Part shown: piece by piece, positions 1 through 5,000 of the stretch
Layout of the letters: each line of letters begins with the position of its first letter
Position numbering within the stretch: the stretch's first letter is position 1
From: an uncultured Chloroflexota bacterium
GTDB taxonomy: Bacteria; Chloroflexota; Anaerolineae; Aggregatilineales; Phototrophicaceae
Assembly: GCA_937870805.1 (NCBI GenBank)
Contig: CALMZT010000506.1
Span: 1 to 5,590 of the forward strand
Direction of reading: 5' to 3'
DNA length: 5,590 nt
Made by a program: the position numbers and the translations under genes
Notes under the pieces: model-generated
Told to the model about the DNA's origin: nothing
What the model saw: only the letters and a program-made list of their open reading frames with translations
The model's database searches: none

Positions 1-1
1 T

Positions 2-670
2 GAGCTGATTGTGCTGCCAGCGAGTTCCACCAGTACATTTGAAAATATTTATGAACCTAGTGGGCGCATCCAGTATATTCGTGGTGTAGCCTCGAAAATC
101 ACGACGGCTGATATACCAACGAATTGGCTGGCTGCACCGTTGGTTCATCTTGCGCCGCTCACCGACGAAGTCGATCCGCAGATTGCCCACCAATTTAAGA
201 ATGCCACAGTGATGCTGACGCTGCAAGGTTGGCTGCGCCGTTGGGATGCCGACGGTCGAGTGCGGTTTAAATCCTGGTTTGATGCCGATGTCCTACGCGA
301 TATTGATATTGTTGTTTTCAGCGAAGAAGATATTATTGCTGCGCCTGAACTCGAAAATGAGTTCGCAGGTGCAGTGGAACACCTTTTAGTGACGCGCGCG
401 GATAAGGGGGGTACGTACTATCACAAAGGGCAGTCTTATCCCTATGATACGCCGCAGGTAGAGGTTATCAATCCCACAGGTGCGGGCGATGTTTTCGCTG
501 CTGCCTTACTCTGTGCGCTGCATGTCTTTAGGGATGAATCTAATGCTATGCAGCGCGCGATACATGTCGCGGCACACCTTGCTGCGACTTCTGTGACGCG
601 CTTCACGCTGGAAGGAACACCAACACCCGAAGAAGTCCGCGACGCATTGGATTCAGCAAAAGCACTTTAA
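2..670 (+). CDS. PfkB-family carbohydrate/nucleoside kinase, 5'-truncated by window edge
   Basis: C-terminal part (about 222 residues) of a ribokinase/PfkB-family kinase, which transfers the ATP gamma-phosphate to a sugar or nucleoside hydroxyl in the cytoplasm. The diagnostic element is the second PfkB signature, read as N-P-T-G-A-G-D-V-F-A-A-A-L at bases 470-508. The Asp of GAGD (bases 488-490) is the expected catalytic base, and the GAG stretch forms the anion hole. Before it, a VVFSEEDI segment and the LLVTRADKGG strand match the usual family order. The first residue of the signature is Asn where Asp is commoner. The reading frame is open to the left edge. A GTG at 11 is a possible start, but it would remove the N-terminal Gly-Gly substrate-binding region, and whole family members are about 300 residues, so the gene almost certainly begins outside. 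The substrate cannot be told. It converges on the phosphatase gene with a 38-bp gap. Confidence 0.88.
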   Translation, partial: ELIVLPASSTSTFENIYEPSGRIQYIRGVASKITTADIPTNWLAAPLVHLAPLTDEVDPQIAHQFKNATVMLTLQGWLRRWDADGRVRFKSWFDADVLRDIDIVVFSEEDIIAAPELENEFAGAVEHLLVTRADKGGTYYHKGQSYPYDTPQVEVINPTGAGDVFAAALLCALHVFRDESNAMQRAIHVAAHLAATSVTRFTLEGTPTPEEVRDALDSAKAL

Positions 671-675
671 GATGC

Positions 676-704
676 AAAAAACATGCCCCTCATGAAAGGG
701 GCAT
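676..704 (-). terminator. Rho-independent terminator of the bactofilin-phosphatase operon
   Basis: A perfect 8-bp stem, ATGCCCCT (683-690) and AGGGGCAT (697-704), with a 6-base loop. Read on the minus strand, it is followed after two bases by a run of six T (the A run at 676-681), beginning 5 bases after the phosphatase stop codon. This is a textbook intrinsic terminator for the minus-strand genes. On the plus strand the stem lies just after the kinase stop but has no good T run, so termination in that direction would be weaker. Confidence 0.85.
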
Positions 705-708
705 CTCA

Positions 709-1179
709 TTAAATCCCATGTTCAGCGCGTATGTGCGCTAGGAGTGCTTTGCACCCCTGAGTCACTAACTCATAGACGTGCTCAAAGCGCCCATCGTAGT
801 AGGGGTCAGGCACCTCACTAACATCTACTATTCCGGCTTTCCCTGCGTAGTCTAAGAACAAGCTCACTTCGGCTTTTTTACCAGCAAAGCGCTGGATGTG
901 GCTCAAGTTTTCGGTATCCATCGCTAACACATAATCAAACTGCTCAAGATCACTGCCTGTAAACTGCCGGGCACGTCCGTTATAGGGAATGCTGTGCAGT
1001 TTCAAAACTTGCAGTGTGCCGCGATGCGCAGGTTCCCCGGCGTGCCAACCACCTGTTCCGGCGGAATCAACCAGAATCTTGTCGCTCAAACCCGCTTCAT
1101 TGACCAGATTTTGAAACACTGCCTCCGCCATTGGCGAACGGCAGATGTTCCCCATACACACAAACAAGACCTTAATCAC
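709..1179 (-). CDS. Low-molecular-weight protein-tyrosine phosphatase
   Basis: Cytoplasmic low-molecular-weight phosphotyrosine phosphatase (LMW-PTP), 156 residues from the GTG at 1179, the usual family size. The P-loop C-M-G-N-I-C-R-S places nucleophile Cys8 and phosphate-binding Arg14 in the CX5R motif right after the first strand. The DPYYDG motif near residues 125-130 supplies the general acid Asp125. I chose the GTG start because GAGG lies 6 bases before it and the product then begins M-I-K-V-L-F-V-C, as is typical. An ATG at 1191 gives four more residues with poorer spacing (3 bases). With the GTG start the gene overlaps the end of the bactofilin gene by 8 bases, so translation is probably coupled. 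The substrate is unknown: relatives act on tyrosine kinases of polysaccharide export or on other phosphoproteins. It lacks the extra redox Cys pair of thioredoxin-linked arsenate reductases of this fold, so an ArsC role is unlikely. Confidence 0.93.
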   Translation of the reverse strand: MIKVLFVCMGNICRSPMAEAVFQNLVNEAGLSDKILVDSAGTGGWHAGEPAHRGTLQVLKLHSIPYNGRARQFTGSDLEQFDYVLAMDTENLSHIQRFAGKKAEVSLFLDYAGKAGIVDVSEVPDPYYDGRFEHVYELVTQGCKALLAHIRAEHGI

Positions 1180-1771
1180 GATTTTCCTCATCGTCCTCAG
1201 AAACTTCTTCAGTAAAGTCAGGCTCCTCTTCAACGTCAGATTCTTCGACATCGGCTTCCTCTTCTGGCTGCATCAGCGCGGTTACGTTCGTGCCAGAGGG
1301 AGGGGTAGGCTGCTGTGGATCTGCGGGCGGTGCTTCGCTGCTCGACATTCTGATTTTGCCGTCGATAAACGCGCCTTCTTCCGTCGTCAGTGCGTTCGCC
1401 GTTATATCGCCCCAGATGCGTCCAGTGCGCAGCAGTTGTACTTTCTTACCGACAATGTTGCCGCGTACTGCGCCGGCAATCGAGATATTGCATGCCTTGA
1501 CATCGGCGTTGATTTTCGCGGTTTCGCCAATTAAGACATTGCCGTTGATGTCCAGCGTTCCAGAGAAGGTTCCATCCAAACGCACATTGGCATTACTGCG
1601 CAGCGTGCCTTCCATCGTTGAGTTCGCACCAAGCACTGTCTCAAAACCTACGGGTTGCTGTGGTGGTAGGGGAGCAGGTGTTGGACTAGGGCGAGGAGGT
1701 TCAATGGTTTCCTCGCGCACAGGTGGAGGGGGTGCTGGTTGTTCTTGACGACGATTACCAAAGAATGACAT
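1172..1771 (-). CDS. Bactofilin family cytoskeletal protein with Pro-rich head and acidic tail
   Basis: Bactofilin (DUF583 / polymer-forming cytoskeletal family), 199 residues. Such proteins form nucleotide-free filaments from a right-handed beta-helix and act as scaffolds for cell shape, wall enzymes or polar proteins. Residues 1-42 are a disordered head rich in Pro with a basic NRR near the start. Residues 43-142 form the core, with the repeated short-strand/Gly pattern (LDGTFSGTLDINGNVLIGE, then IAGAVRGNI, GRIWGDI and GAFIDGKI). Residues 143-169 are a Pro/Ser linker, and residues 170-199 are a very acidic tail (19 Asp/Glu of 30). The start at 1771 has GAGG 5 bases upstream. An in-frame ATG at 1804 lacks this and adds 11 unlikely residues. 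It is the first gene of an apparent two-gene unit with the phosphatase. It contains no tyrosine, so it cannot be a phosphotyrosine substrate of that neighbour. Confidence 0.9.
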   Translation of the reverse strand: MSFFGNRRQEQPAPPPPVREETIEPPRPSPTPAPLPPQQPVGFETVLGANSTMEGTLRSNANVRLDGTFSGTLDINGNVLIGETAKINADVKACNISIAGAVRGNIVGKKVQLLRTGRIWGDITANALTTEEGAFIDGKIRMSSSEAPPADPQQPTPPSGTNVTALMQPEEEADVEESDVEEEPDFTEEVSEDDEENRD

Positions 1772-1864
1772 AACAGCCTCTCTTTCTAAAAGCGAACTGT
1801 CCAAAACTATACCCCTTTCGCGCTAAATCGCCATATCTGAGTCCATTGTTATGAAATAGTGAAA

Positions 1865-1885
1865 ATTTTCCTAATAAAGGAAAAT
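1865..1885. repeat. 8-bp inverted repeat in the divergent bactofilin/MFS spacer
   Basis: ATTTTCCT (1865-1872) and AGGAAAAT (1878-1885) form a perfect inverted repeat around a 5-base AATAA centre, in the AT-rich 219-bp spacer (1772-1990) between the divergent bactofilin and MFS genes. The size and place suit a repressor or activator operator. With only two G-C pairs per arm it would be a weak RNA hairpin. I could not identify a convincing -35/-10 pair on either strand of the spacer, so its link to a promoter is unproven. Confidence 0.35.
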
Positions 1886-1990
1886 GGCTATAGAAAAAAA
1901 TGATATTGGGTTGATAATGAACATAAGAAATCGATACCACACTGTTAAATGTGTCAGCTTCACCTAAGCAGAAGGTCAGATAATTCATCT

Positions 1991-3259
1991 ATGAAACTCT
2001 CCATAGCAGCTAAGCCGCGCACAGTTGAGCAGGCTAATTTCCATCATTTCTTTTGGGATATTGCCTGGTATGGCATTGCTCTAGCGGCGACCAAGAGCTT
2101 TCTGCAAATCTACGCAATTCGGCTCAATGCGAATCCTTTGCAAATCGCGTTGATTACATCCTTGCCTGCAATCTGTGCTTTGCTGAGTTCCGTTGCCTTT
2201 AGTGCGCGTTGGCGCAGTCGTTTTACCAATACCACGCAATCGCTTGCACTGCCTGCATTCTGGCAGCGCTTCGTGTTTCTGCTACCTGCATTTGCGCCGT
2301 TTTTCCCTGTGGAACTGCGTGCCATCTGGTTAATTTTTGCGATTTGCTTACCCGCGTTAGGCGAAGGAGTCGCGGCGGTAGGTTTCTTGTCAATGTTCCG
2401 TGAAACCATCCCGGAACATACGACAACACGCTTGCTCAGCCATCGTTCGCTGGCCATGAACATTATTCTCGGTATGACGACAGTGATCCTCTTGGGATGG
2501 TTCGGGATGGAGGTGGTACCGTTCCCCCTGAACTATCAAATGATGTTTGGCATCGCTTTTCTCGGCGCGTTGATGAGTCTGTGGCATGTCACTCGTGTGC
2601 AGTCGAAGGACACCCCCAAAGCCGCCGTACACTCACGTTCAAAAGTGAATGCCTGGCGCTCCACTGGTTTTCGACAGGTTATTTTTGCGGTGGTGGTGAC
2701 ACACATCGCGTTCATGTCAGTCTGTGCTGTGCATGCGCCGTACCTGGTTAAAGCTTTAGGCGCACATGAAGCCTTTATGGCTGCATTTGGTCTGATGGAA
2801 CTGCTTGGTGGTATTATCGGTTCTGTGCTAGTGAGTCGTCTCGTTGTGCGTATTGGTAACAGCAATACAATGGCGCTTTCAATGATGGCGACAGCCATTG
2901 GGTCCGTGATTATCGCGTTTGCCCCTAATCTTTGGGTGACGTTGATCGCGGCGGTTTACACATGGGGTGGGTGGACGATCACAGGCATTACATTGTTCCG
3001 TCTATTTACGGAAAAAACGCGCGATGTTCAACCACAGGACATGATATGCTACAGCGGCGCTTATTATCAGACCATTGCCATTTCGGTCTTCATCGGTCCC
3101 TTGTTGGGTAGCAGTTTTGCGAATGGCGGCGTGAATGTTGTCCTTCTGCTGGGTGTGGGTGCGGTCTTACGTCTCCTTGCAGCAGTCTTGACTCAACAAA
3201 CAGTTGTTGAGCACCTTGTCCATACCCCGGTGCCAGTTCCCGCAGGCGCTGGTGACTAA
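1991..3259 (+). CDS. Major facilitator superfamily transporter, 12 predicted helices
   Basis: Inner-membrane secondary transporter of the MFS type, 422 residues. Hydrophobic stretches fit 12 helices at roughly residues 22-44, 50-71, 92-108, 110-133, 152-172, 182-200, 228-250, 258-282, 292-311, 314-337, 357-378 and 381-400. A polar, basic central loop (about 201-226) separates the two six-helix halves as in the family. Short charged loops such as SARWRSRF after helix 2 and SRLVVRIGNSN after helix 8 sit where MFS motif A-like loops occur, though the classical GxLaDrxGrR form is not kept. The C-tail is a short Pro/Ala/Gly stretch. I take the ATG at 1991, where the conserved-looking N-terminus begins. 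An AGAAGG lies 15 bases upstream, farther than usual. An in-frame ATG at 1949 has no Shine-Dalgarno. The substrate is not predictable. It stands alone on the plus strand. Confidence 0.85.
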   Translation: MKLSIAAKPRTVEQANFHHFFWDIAWYGIALAATKSFLQIYAIRLNANPLQIALITSLPAICALLSSVAFSARWRSRFTNTTQSLALPAFWQRFVFLLPAFAPFFPVELRAIWLIFAICLPALGEGVAAVGFLSMFRETIPEHTTTRLLSHRSLAMNIILGMTTVILLGWFGMEVVPFPLNYQMMFGIAFLGALMSLWHVTRVQSKDTPKAAVHSRSKVNAWRSTGFRQVIFAVVVTHIAFMSVCAVHAPYLVKALGAHEAFMAAFGLMELLGGIIGSVLVSRLVVRIGNSNTMALSMMATAIGSVIIAFAPNLWVTLIAAVYTWGGWTITGITLFRLFTEKTRDVQPQDMICYSGAYYQTIAISVFIGPLLGSSFANGGVNVVLLLGVGAVLRLLAAVLTQQTVVEHLVHTPVPVPAGAGD

Positions 3260-3265
3260 GCGCTT
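3244..3265 (+). terminator. Possible hairpin at the MFS 3' end, without T tract
   Basis: AGGCGCT (3244-3250) can pair with AGCGCTT (3259-3265) in the plus-strand RNA, with one G-U pair and an 8-base loop holding the stop codons of both convergent genes. There is no T run after it, so it is not a standard intrinsic terminator. It may slow polymerase or protect the end. On the minus strand the same fold has one mismatch. Confidence 0.3.
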
Positions 3266-3897
3266 TCAAAGGGCTGTGTTGGTGTCGGAGTTGGTGTCGG
3301 CGTCGGCGTCGCGGTAGCGTCCTCATCAAAGGTGGCTGTGGGAAGCGGCAGCGGCGTCGATGTGACTGTCGGCGTGTTCGTGGGGGTAATCGTCGGCGGT
3401 GGGGTAAACGTGAGTGAGGGTGTGAGCGTCGGATTCGAGGCTTCAATCACATCCTCGCGCATATAGGCTTCATCAACCCGTCGTGTGCGTGGATTACTAT
3501 CGACAAGATACCACTCACTATTTTGTGATGCACGCCCTATCACACACACGGCAGTCCCTAACCCCCACTGTGTAACAATCGCACCGCTGGTATTCGGTTG
3601 TTCGCGTACAATCGCATTTGGCACAATCACCACAAAATCTGTACAGGAGGGTAAAGGGGTAAATGTGGGGATCGGCGTTGCGCTTTGTTCTCTGACCTGC
3701 ATTTGTACCGCCGTCGCCGTACTCACGAGATCAGCACGCTGCGTTGATTCAACAATACCCAATCCCCCTGTCTGGAAAAAATCACGCACGCCTATACCGA
3801 CATAATACAATCCGAACACCAGCGCTACCCCCAATAGGAAAATGACCCATGAAGGGGTACCATTCGAGCCACGTCCAGACGGTGAGCGATACGACAT
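3256..3897 (-). CDS. Single-pass membrane protein with SH3-like domain and Thr-Pro-rich tail
   Basis: Unnamed 213-residue protein. Residues 1-16 are polar and basic (cytoplasmic), and 17-36 form one hydrophobic helix without a signal-peptidase or lipobox site, so it looks like a signal anchor. After a 40-60-residue linker, residues 85-152 resemble a bacterial SH3 (SH3b) domain: VVIVPNAIVREQPNTSGAIV, a central GTAVCVIGR strand, then EWYLVD and the AYMREDVIEA ending. Cys85 and Cys118 could form a disulfide outside the cell. Residues 155-209 are almost only Thr, Pro and small residues and end in Thr-Pro repeats, a spacer style common in Chloroflexota surface proteins. The domain suggests binding to wall or envelope glycans, but no enzymatic part is present. 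GGAGG lies 12 bases before the ATG within a hairpin. The gene follows the response regulator on the same strand after 85 bp, and its TAG overlaps the MFS TAA. Confidence 0.78.
   Translation of the reverse strand: MSYRSPSGRGSNGTPSWVIFLLGVALVFGLYYVGIGVRDFFQTGGLGIVESTQRADLVSTATAVQMQVREQSATPIPTFTPLPSCTDFVVIVPNAIVREQPNTSGAIVTQWGLGTAVCVIGRASQNSEWYLVDSNPRTRRVDEAYMREDVIEASNPTLTPSLTFTPPPTITPTNTPTVTSTPLPLPTATFDEDATATPTPTPTPTPTQPFESA
3278..3313. repeat. Three 12-bp tandem units coding the Thr-Pro run
   Basis: Units at 3278-3289, 3290-3301 and 3302-3313 follow the pattern GTTGGTGTCGGA, GTTGGTGTCGGC, GTCGGCGTCGCG. Each encodes two Thr-Pro-type pairs on the minus strand at the C-terminus of the SH3-like protein. 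Such low-complexity DNA can gain or lose 6- or 12-bp units without a frameshift, so the spacer length may vary between strains. Confidence 0.6.
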
Positions 3898-3901
3898 CCT
3901 G

Positions 3902-3933
3902 TGCTATATCCTCCAGCGACCTGCGATATAGCA
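3902..3933 (-). promoter_or_regulatory. Leader hairpin carrying the Shine-Dalgarno of the SH3-like gene
   Basis: TGCTATATC (3902-3910) and GATATAGCA (3925-3933) are perfect 9-bp inverted arms around a 14-base loop. In the minus-strand RNA the only good Shine-Dalgarno, GGAGG, spans the end of the loop and the first base of the 3' arm. The ATG lies 4 bases past the stem. Folding would therefore change access to, or spacing of, the ribosome-binding site. The stem has only 3 G-C pairs, so it could open easily. The regulatory role is inferred. Confidence 0.45.
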
Positions 3934-3982
3934 GTTGTACCAGCATTGGCTAGAAGCTGACAAGCGACGATTACTCTACGCT

Positions 3983-4468
3983 TTACTGGATGAGCAGGAA
4001 CTCAGCGAGTATGGCTTCTGCCGTCTCACTGTTGACGTGACGAAGTAGGATACTGCGCAGCGTTTCTTGACGGGCATCAAACGCTTGCGCCAGTTGTTTG
4101 AAGCGCGCGAAGCTTTTGATGCGATTGAGCATTAGCATCGAATCGAGAGGTTTAGGGATAAAATCGTCGGCACCCGCCGCGATTGCCTCGGTTTTCTGTT
4201 GTTCGCTGTTGAGCGCAGATACAATCAGCACAGGGGTTTGTTGCGTGTTGGGATGTGCCTTTAAGTGGCGGCACACTTCAATTCCGTTCATGCCTTGCAT
4301 TCTTAAATCGAGTAACACTAAATCGGGCGACTTTTGAGCAGCCAGTTGAAGCGCCTGTTCACCATTGTGTGCGCTCACGACTTCATAACCTGCATTCAGG
4401 AGATAGGCTTCGATGACTTCACGGTTCATCCAGTCGTCATCGACAATCATCACAACTTTCTTGCTCAA
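3983..4468 (-). CDS. Stand-alone receiver-domain response regulator with short helical C-tail
   Basis: Cytoplasmic two-component response regulator, 161 residues. Residues 4-120 form a CheY-like receiver. The acidic Mg2+ pocket is D10-D11-D12, the phosphate-accepting Asp is D54 in LVLLDLRM, the switch Ser is S84 in VLIVSAL, and the conserved Lys is K106 in the IPKPLD loop. Residues 121-161 are helical and carry no DNA-binding, GGDEF, EAL or kinase domain, so output must be by protein contact or by the tail itself. The segment R-H-V-N-S-E-T-A-E-A-I-L resembles the helix that links receivers to class III nucleotidyl cyclases, but the cyclase is absent. I accept the TTG start at 4468: AAGGG lies 8 bases upstream and it supplies the usual SKKVVMIVDDD beginning. 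An internal ATG (residue 7) would clip the first strand. No sensor kinase lies in the window. It is divergent from arsR. Confidence 0.9.
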   Translation of the reverse strand: MSKKVVMIVDDDWMNREVIEAYLLNAGYEVVSAHNGEQALQLAAQKSPDLVLLDLRMQGMNGIEVCRHLKAHPNTQQTPVLIVSALNSEQQKTEAIAAGADDFIPKPLDSMLMLNRIKSFARFKQLAQAFDARQETLRSILLRHVNSETAEAILAEFLLIQ

Positions 4469-4572
4469 GGAAACTGCCCTTCTGCATTGTCGAATATCCC
4501 TATTTTATGCCCGCACGAGCTTTTATGCTATGCATGTGAGAAATGAGTTAAAAGCACTGATGGTTGGCATTG

Positions 4573-4584
4573 CCCAATATTGGG
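4573..4584. repeat. 12-bp perfect palindrome upstream of the arsR promoter
   Basis: CCCAATATTGGG is a perfect 12-base palindrome centred about 18 bp upstream of the arsR -35 box, in the divergent spacer between the response regulator and arsR. An imperfect second dyad (TTGGCATTGCCCAA, 4564-4577) overlaps its left side. It does not match the two ArsR-type boxes. It could be a site for another regulator of either divergent gene. Confidence 0.35.
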
Positions 4585-4595
4585 AAACTGAATCA

Positions 4596-4623
4596 TTGAC
4601 ATATCGACGTTTATCAATATAAT
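4596..4623 (+). promoter_or_regulatory. Consensus sigma-70-type promoter of arsR
   Basis: TTGACA (4596-4601) and TATAAT (4618-4623) are separated by 16 bp, a full match to both consensus hexamers. Transcription should start 6-8 bases past the -10, at about 4630-4631, which is the A of the second in-frame ATG of arsR. The promoter therefore implies a leaderless arsR mRNA and rules out the ATG at 4622 for this transcript, because that ATG lies inside the -10 box. Confidence 0.75.
4601..4620. promoter_or_regulatory. ArsR-type operator box 1 (arsR promoter)
   Basis: ATATCGA (4601-4607), a 6-base spacer and TCAATAT (4614-4620) form a dyad with 6 of 7 symmetric positions. It fills the space between -35 and -10 of the arsR promoter, so a bound dimer would block polymerase. 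Dyads of this size at autoregulated promoters are usual for ArsR/SmtB repressors. Binding by this ArsR is inferred from position and from the second copy near 4978. Confidence 0.68.
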
Positions 4624-4630
4624 GACAAAT

Positions 4631-4951
4631 ATGGAAACTAATCAAGTCACCTTCGCAAAAGCACTTGCCGACGAGCACCGACAGGAGATTATGCAGCATC
4701 TCTGCTGTGTTTGGTGCAGCGTCAGCGACATCGTTGATAAGATGGGTGGCAAAGTAAAGCAGCCTACGGTTAGTCATCACTTGAAGATTCTAGAGGACGC
4801 GAATCTGGTGTTCATCCGTGAAGAAGGTCGCCATCGGTTCTACACGCTGAATCAGGAACACTTTAACATGTGCTGTGGCATGTTAGTTCGCACCTTTGCA
4901 CCAGACTATAACGATCAATTGATACCACCGGAGTCGATTCCCGTCGAGTGA
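4631..4951 (+). CDS. arsR: ArsR-family arsenic-responsive transcriptional repressor
   Basis: Dimeric winged-helix repressor of the ArsR/SmtB family, 106 residues from the ATG at 4631. It is expected to bind operator DNA until As(III) (or Sb(III)) occupies its cysteines. FAKALADEHRQEIMQHL is the typical first helix pair. Residues 25-29 give C-C-x-x-C at the helix where E. coli-type ArsR places its metal-binding Cys pair. The helix-turn-helix runs over about 43-60 with recognition segment QPTVSHHLKILEDANLV. The wing is IREEGRHRFYTLN, and Cys81-Cys82 lie in the final helix. An ATG at 4622 would add three residues but overlaps the promoter -10, so 4631 is preferred. There is no Shine-Dalgarno, in keeping with a leaderless message. 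It lies 114 bp upstream of arsM on the same strand, which supports arsenic as inducer, though the metal is not proven. Confidence 0.9.
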   Translation: METNQVTFAKALADEHRQEIMQHLCCVWCSVSDIVDKMGGKVKQPTVSHHLKILEDANLVFIREEGRHRFYTLNQEHFNMCCGMLVRTFAPDYNDQLIPPESIPVE

Positions 4952-4969
4952 TGCGTCGTCTCTTTTTTT
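4931..4969 (+). terminator. Weak candidate terminator/attenuator after arsR
   Basis: GAGTCGA (4931-4937) can pair with TCGTCTC (4956-4962) with one T-T mismatch around an 18-base loop, directly followed by seven T (4963-4969). The T run and position just after the arsR stop (4949-4951) fit an intrinsic terminator, but the stem is short and imperfect. If it works, arsM would depend mostly on the downstream promoter. Confidence 0.35.
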
Positions 4970-4977
4970 AAGTAAAT

Positions 4978-5000
4978 ACATCGACATTCATCAATATAAA
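4978..5000 (+). promoter_or_regulatory. ArsR-type operator box 2 with a possible arsM promoter
   Basis: ACATCGA (4978-4984), 6 bases, then TCAATAT (4991-4997) repeats box 1: bases 4980-4999 match 4603-4622 at 18 of 20 positions. The right half again runs into a -10-like TATAAA (4995-5000). No good -35 is present at 16-18 bp (TAAATA or GTAAAT), so the promoter is weaker or needs another contact. The place, 66 bp before the arsM start, suggests separate ArsR control of arsM. Confidence 0.6.

Noticed and set aside
709..1179. Low-molecular-weight phosphatase as an arsenate reductase (ArsC) of the arsenic module
   Set aside because: It has the CX5R loop and DPYYDG acid loop of ordinary LMW-PTPs but lacks the extra C-terminal redox Cys pair of ArsC. 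It also lies over 3 kb away on the other strand, in a unit with bactofilin.
1290..1748. Long plus-strand frame of 152 residues opposite bactofilin
   Set aside because: It is the complement of the bactofilin gene, whose domain is clear. The Gly-rich composition comes from the opposite strand of the Pro codons.
1806..1834. TATAGT (minus strand, 1806-1811) as the bactofilin -10 box
   Set aside because: The -10 resembles consensus, but no acceptable -35 lies 16-18 bp upstream (ATGGCG or TATGGC), so I do not call a promoter.
1911..1938. TTGATA (1911-1916) with GATACC (1933-1938) as an MFS promoter
   Set aside because: The -35 is fair, but the -10 matches only three of six bases and the region is AT-rich enough for chance matches.
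1755..1988. Minus-strand 77-residue reading frame covering the bactofilin/MFS spacer
   Set aside because: No family resemblance and no ribosome-binding site. It overlaps the bactofilin start and is AT-rich spacer read through by chance.
3278..3313. Tandem repeats as a CRISPR array or minisatellite
   Set aside because: Units are 12 bp, contiguous without spacers, and are explained by Thr-Pro codons of the minus-strand gene.
3090..3446. Minus-strand Arg/His/Pro-rich frame of 118 residues
   Set aside because: Low-complexity shadow of the Thr-Pro repeat coding region and of the end of the MFS gene. Both real genes have recognisable domains in other frames.
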